Shown one piece after another: positions 61,050 through 64,000 of a stretch of 64,000 bases of DNA (positions are counted from its first letter, which is position 1; each line of letters begins with the position of its first letter). The stretch comes from Blastococcus sp. CPCC 205250 (lineage in GTDB: Bacteria; Actinomycetota; Actinomycetes; Mycobacteriales; Geodermatophilaceae). The notes under the pieces are model-generated. The model had not been told where the DNA came from. It ran no database searches and was given only the letters and a program-made list of their open reading frames with translations. The stretch spans positions 62,001 to 126,000 of the forward strand of contig NZ_JABGCG010000013.1 of NCBI RefSeq assembly GCF_019799925.1, in the 5' to 3' direction. The translations under genes and the position numbers were made by a program.

Positions 61050-61796
61050 ATGTGCGGTCGGTACGCCGCCAGCCGCCGTCCCGACGACCTCGTCGTCGAG
61101 TTCGAGGCGGTGCCGGCGGAGGGGCAGACACCGCTGCCGGCCGACTACAACGTCGCGCCGACCAAGGACGTCTACGTCGTCCGGCACAAGCGCGAGCGCG
61201 ACCCCGAGGGCGCCCTGACCGGCGGCGGGCACCGCGAGCTGCGCGCCGTCCGCTGGGGCCTGGTGCCCTCCTGGGCCAAGGACGCGGCGATCGGCAACCG
61301 CCTGCTCAACGCCCGCGTCGAGTCCCTCGCCGAGAAGCCGGCCTTCCGCCGGGCCGCCGCCTCCCGCCGCTGCCTGGTGCCGGCCGACGGCTGGTACGAG
61401 TGGGCCAAGCGGCTGGACCGGCCCGGCAAGCAGCCGTACTTCATCACCCCCGCCGACGGCTCCGTGCTGGCGATGGCCGGCCTGTGGGAGGTGTGGGGCG
61501 AGGGGGAGGACCGGCTCTACACCTGCACCGTGGTCACCGCGCCCGCGCAGGGTGCGCTGACCGAGATCCACGACCGGATGCCGCTGGTGCTGCCGCGGGA
61601 GCGCTGGGCCGACTGGCTCGACCCGGCCCGGGACGACGTCGCGGCGCTGAGCGAGCCCACCCCGCCGGAGGTCGTCGAGGCCCTCGAGCTGCGGCCGGTC
61701 AGCCCGATGGTCAACAGCGTGAAGAACAACGGCGCTCAGCTGCTCGAGCGCTCGGAGTCGGTCAGCGAGCCGGCCGACCAGCCCGCCCTGTTCTGA
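61050..61796 (+). CDS. SRAP family protein (YedK/HMCES-like abasic-site sensor)
   Basis: This 248-aa protein starts MCGRYAAS; after Met removal the Cys2 forms a thiazolidine link with abasic sites in single-stranded DNA. Conserved Asn in YNVAPTKDV, the Glu in DGWYEWAK, and the His in TEIHDRMPLVL are all present. It protects abasic sites during replication. The ATG at 61050 follows AGGGAGG. The mycobacterial homologue (Rv3226c) is likewise next to aroA. Confidence 0.93.
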   Translation: MCGRYAASRRPDDLVVEFEAVPAEGQTPLPADYNVAPTKDVYVVRHKRERDPEGALTGGGHRELRAVRWGLVPSWAKDAAIGNRLLNARVESLAEKPAFRRAAASRRCLVPADGWYEWAKRLDRPGKQPYFITPADGSVLAMAGLWEVWGEGEDRLYTCTVVTAPAQGALTEIHDRMPLVLPRERWADWLDPARDDVAALSEPTPPEVVEALELRPVSPMVNSVKNNGAQLLERSESVSEPADQPALF

Positions 61797-61797
61797 G

Positions 61798-63315
61798 GTG
61801 GACGAGCCCACTCCGCAGAGCCGCCCGCTGCCCGCCTGGGTGGCCGCCGGCCTGACGTTCCTGTGCTCCGGCGCGGTGCTGGTCATGGAGATCGCGGGGC
61901 TGCGCCTCATCGCGCCCTACGTCGGCATCACGCTGCAGACCAACACCGCGGTCATCGGCTTCGCCCTGGCCGCGATCGCCGTCGGCGCCTGGGCCGGCGG
62001 CAGCCTGGCCGACCGCACCGACCCCCGGCGGCTCATCCCCCCGCTCGTGGTCGCCGGCGGGGCGCTGGTGATCGCCGTGCTGCCGCTGGTCCGGTTCACC
62101 GGCGAGGCGTTCAGCGGCGGGGACGCCGGCAGCGTGCTGCTGCTGGCCTTCGTCGCGATCGTCGTCCCGGCCGCGCTGCTGTCGGCCGTCCCGCCGATGG
62201 TGGTCAAGCTCCAGCTGGCCAGCCTCGCCGAGACCGGCGCCGTCGTCGGGCGGCTGTCGGGCATCGGCACCCTCGGCGGCATCGCGGCGACGTTCCTCAC
62301 CGGCTTCGTGCTGGTGGCGCTGTTCCCGACCAGCGGCATCCTCGTCGGCACCGGCCTGGTCACGGTCCTGGCCGGGATCGCGGCGGCGGTCTACCTGCGG
62401 CGCACGACCGGGGGCGCCGCGCGGCTGCCCGCCGGGCTGCTGGTCCTCGCCGTCGCCGTCACCGGGCTGGCCGCGCTGGCGCCGAGCCCGTGCGAGGAGG
62501 AGACGGCCTACCACTGCGCGCGGGTGGCGACCGACCCCGACCGCCCCACCGGCCGGCTGCTGCTCCTGGACACGCTGCGGCACTCCTACGTCGACCTCGA
62601 CGACCCGACGCACCTGGAGTTCGAGTACGTGCGGGCCATCGCCTCGGTCACCGACGTCGCGCTGCCTGCGGGGGAGCCCGTCTCGGCGCTGCACCTCGGC
62701 GGCGGCGGCCTGACCGTGCCGCGCTACCTCGCCGAGGTCCGGCCGGGCACCGAGAGCCTGGTGCTGGAGGTCGACCCCGGCGTGGTCGACGTCGACCGGG
62801 AGCAGCTGGGCCTGGAGACCTCCGAGGAGCTGGCCGTGCGGGTGGTCGACGCCCGCATCGGCCTGGCCGACGAGCCGGCCGGCGGCCGCGACCTCGTCGT
62901 GGGTGACGCCTTCGGCGGGCTCTCGGTGCCCTGGCAGCTCACCACGGTGGAGGCGCTGGAGGCGGTCGACGCCGCCCTGGCCGACGACGGCGTGTACGTC
63001 GTCAACCTCATCGACCACCCGCCGCTGGACTTCGTCCGCGCCGAGCTGGCCACCCTGCGGGCCGTCTTCGGCGAGGTGGTCCTGCTGGCGCGGGCACCGG
63101 TGCTGGCGGGGGAGGACGGCGGCAACGTCGTCGCCGTGGCCTCGCAGCGGCCGCTCCCGGTCGAGGCGATCACCGCGGCGCTGCCCGAGCGGGACCTCGC
63201 CTGGCAGGTCGCCGAGGGCGCGGAACTGGACGCCTTCGTCGGCGACGCCGAGGTGCTCACCGACGACTCCGCCCCGGTCGACCAGCTGCTCACCCCCTAC
63301 GGGGCCCCGGGCTAG
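61798..63315 (+). CDS. Fused membrane-transporter-like / spermidine synthase protein
   Basis: This 505-aa protein has an N-terminal hydrophobic half (about residues 15-225) with seven or so membrane helices resembling MFS-type segments. The C-terminal spermidine-synthase-like domain holds LRHSYVDLDD, HLGGGGLTVPRYL, and VVGDAFGGL with the catalytic-type Asp. Such fusions are widespread, and their aminopropyltransferase activity is often untested. The GTG at 61798 is 1 bp after the SRAP stop. It overlaps the YbaK gene by 4 bp at the 3' end. Confidence 0.85.
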   Translation: MDEPTPQSRPLPAWVAAGLTFLCSGAVLVMEIAGLRLIAPYVGITLQTNTAVIGFALAAIAVGAWAGGSLADRTDPRRLIPPLVVAGGALVIAVLPLVRFTGEAFSGGDAGSVLLLAFVAIVVPAALLSAVPPMVVKLQLASLAETGAVVGRLSGIGTLGGIAATFLTGFVLVALFPTSGILVGTGLVTVLAGIAAAVYLRRTTGGAARLPAGLLVLAVAVTGLAALAPSPCEEETAYHCARVATDPDRPTGRLLLLDTLRHSYVDLDDPTHLEFEYVRAIASVTDVALPAGEPVSALHLGGGGLTVPRYLAEVRPGTESLVLEVDPGVVDVDREQLGLETSEELAVRVVDARIGLADEPAGGRDLVVGDAFGGLSVPWQLTTVEALEAVDAALADDGVYVVNLIDHPPLDFVRAELATLRAVFGEVVLLARAPVLAGEDGGNVVAVASQRPLPVEAITAALPERDLAWQVAEGAELDAFVGDAEVLTDDSAPVDQLLTPYGAPG

Positions 63316-63785
63316 CGGCCGATCGGCGCCGTGCGGGCGCGGGTGAGGCGCACCAGGTCGGCGGGCGCGAGCTCCACCTGCAGCCCCCGGCGGCCGGCGC
63401 TCACCATCACCGTGGCGAAGCCGAGCGCGGAGTCGTCCACCACGGTCGGCAGCGCCTTGCGCTGGCCCAGCGGGCTGATCCCGCCCAGCACGTAGCCGGT
63501 GGTGCGCTCGGCGTCGGCCGGGTCGGCCATCGCCGCCTTCCGTCCGCCCGCGGCCGCGGCCAGCGCCTTGAGGTCCAGCGTGGTCGCCACCGGGACAACG
63601 GCGACGGTGAGGGTGCCGTCGACCCGCGTCACCAGCGTCTTGAACACCTGGCGCGGATCGGAGCCGAGGGCCGCGACCGCGGCCTCGCCGTGCCCCTGGT
63701 CGCTGGGGTGCTCCGGGTCGTACGGGTGCAGGGTGTGCGCGACCCGCGCCTTCTCCAGGACCCGGACCGCAGGGGTGGCCGCCAC
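63312..63785 (-). CDS. ybaK: Cys-tRNA(Pro) deacylase (YbaK type)
   Basis: This 157-aa editing enzyme removes cysteine mis-attached to tRNA-Pro. It has FKTLVTRVDG with the catalytic-type Lys, a YVLGGISPLGQRKALPTVVDD loop and ending RARTAPIGR, typical of YbaK/EbsC. GTG 63785 (VAATPAVRVLEKARV) is chosen. The gene converges on the spermidine-synthase gene and their stop codons overlap in a CTAG. Confidence 0.9.
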   Translation of the reverse strand: MAATPAVRVLEKARVAHTLHPYDPEHPSDQGHGEAAVAALGSDPRQVFKTLVTRVDGTLTVAVVPVATTLDLKALAAAAGGRKAAMADPADAERTTGYVLGGISPLGQRKALPTVVDDSALGFATVMVSAGRRGLQVELAPADLVRLTRARTAPIGR

Positions 63786-63965
63786 GGCGGGGGAGCCTAG
63801 CGAGCGGCCACGCGCGCCCGTCCCGGGTTTTCGGGGGCGGGAATCGGCTCCCCGGTCGGTCGGTTGCACCGGCCGTGAGCAGCACCCCTTCGACCGCCCG
63901 CGCGCGGGCCGGTGCCGGTCCCGCCGTGCACCGGCGTCCGCCGGGCCGCCCCGATGCCGCGCGAC

Positions 63966-63971
63966 TAGGAT
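63966..63971 (+). promoter_or_regulatory. -10 box before a gene running off the right edge
   Basis: TAGGAT lies 8 nt before GTG 63980, the same layout as the other leaderless units here. The 215-bp stretch 63786-64000 shows no other feature. Confidence 0.35.
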
Positions 63972-63979
63972 CGTCCGAG

Positions 63980-64000
63980 GTGGCACCCCGCGTCAGGGGT
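63980..64000 (+). CDS. Possible start of a truncated gene
   Basis: Seven codons (VAPRVRG) are open to the edge, behind a TAGGAT box. The frame also opens from GTG 63875. Too little sequence to identify; it may not be a gene. Confidence 0.25.

Overview
The window is chromosomal DNA from a high-GC actinobacterium. The signs are very high G+C, many GTG starts, and actinobacterial hallmark genes: whiB7, mycoredoxin, moeZ, adnA/adnB, uvrD2, DUF3107, DUF3152, DUF2342, UPF0182 and an ANTAR protein. Gene order from rhlE to the UPF0182 gene closely follows the Mycobacterium tuberculosis block as I remember it (about Rv3212 down to Rv3193c). A second piece near the right end (SRAP, aroA, rsgA) recalls Rv3226c-Rv3228. 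A chemoreceptor gene suggests a motile relative; a Geodermatophilaceae-like genus is my guess, not proven.

Layout. 1-8 kb: a truncated beta-propeller membrane protein, an RhlE-type DEAD-box helicase, a ferritin-like protein, a glycerophosphodiesterase, a chemoreceptor, DUF3107 and a TetR regulator. 8-13.9 kb: an alpha/beta hydrolase, DUF3152 (with a metzincin-like signature), MoeZ, a DinB-like protein, an alkyltransferase-like protein, a GT51-only protein and DUF1772. 13.9-21 kb: the AdnA-AdnB end-resection motor-nucleases and a GNAT. 21-29.5 kb: an epoxide-hydrolase-like protein and then two tightly packed runs, M20 peptidase/Ser-Thr kinase/DUF2510 and M16/M16/NudC. 29.5-36.9 kb: a kinase-like protein with a broken P-loop behind an ANTAR regulator, mycoredoxin, UvrD2, the whiB7 locus with a long leader, DapA and an ABC1 kinase-like protein. 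36.9-45.5 kb: an E1-like cyclodehydratase-type protein, DUF5679, two metalloprotease-type proteins, a tandem-repeat array, a PDZ/Lon-type protease and UPF0182. 45.5-48 kb: two initiator tRNA genes flanking a hydrolase and an ATP-grasp protein. 48-64 kb: P450/ferredoxin, an XRE regulator divergent from methionine aminopeptidase, cbs-metB transsulfuration genes, an XdhC Rossmann domain, HisN, RsgA/AroA, a succinate-semialdehyde-type dehydrogenase, SRAP, a fused spermidine synthase and YbaK.

How the genes work together. There is a strong genome-maintenance theme: AdnAB, UvrD2, an alkyltransferase-like protein, SRAP and three UvrD-type motors within 20 kb. There is a stress and antibiotic-response theme: WhiB7 with an attenuator-like leader, and mycoredoxin. 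A third set is core metabolism: DapA, AroA, HisN, Cbs/MetB and MoeZ. Many transcription units appear leaderless, with a TAnnnT box 6-8 nt upstream of the start codon.

I found no CRISPR array, insertion sequence, integrase or prophage. The most interesting signals are the whiB7 leader, three apparent CTG starts, a five-copy 55-bp intergenic repeat, a perfectly abutting 14-bp tandem operator at the XRE/map junction, and several family members that have lost signature residues (UvrD2, NudC, GT51, the uridine-kinase-like protein).
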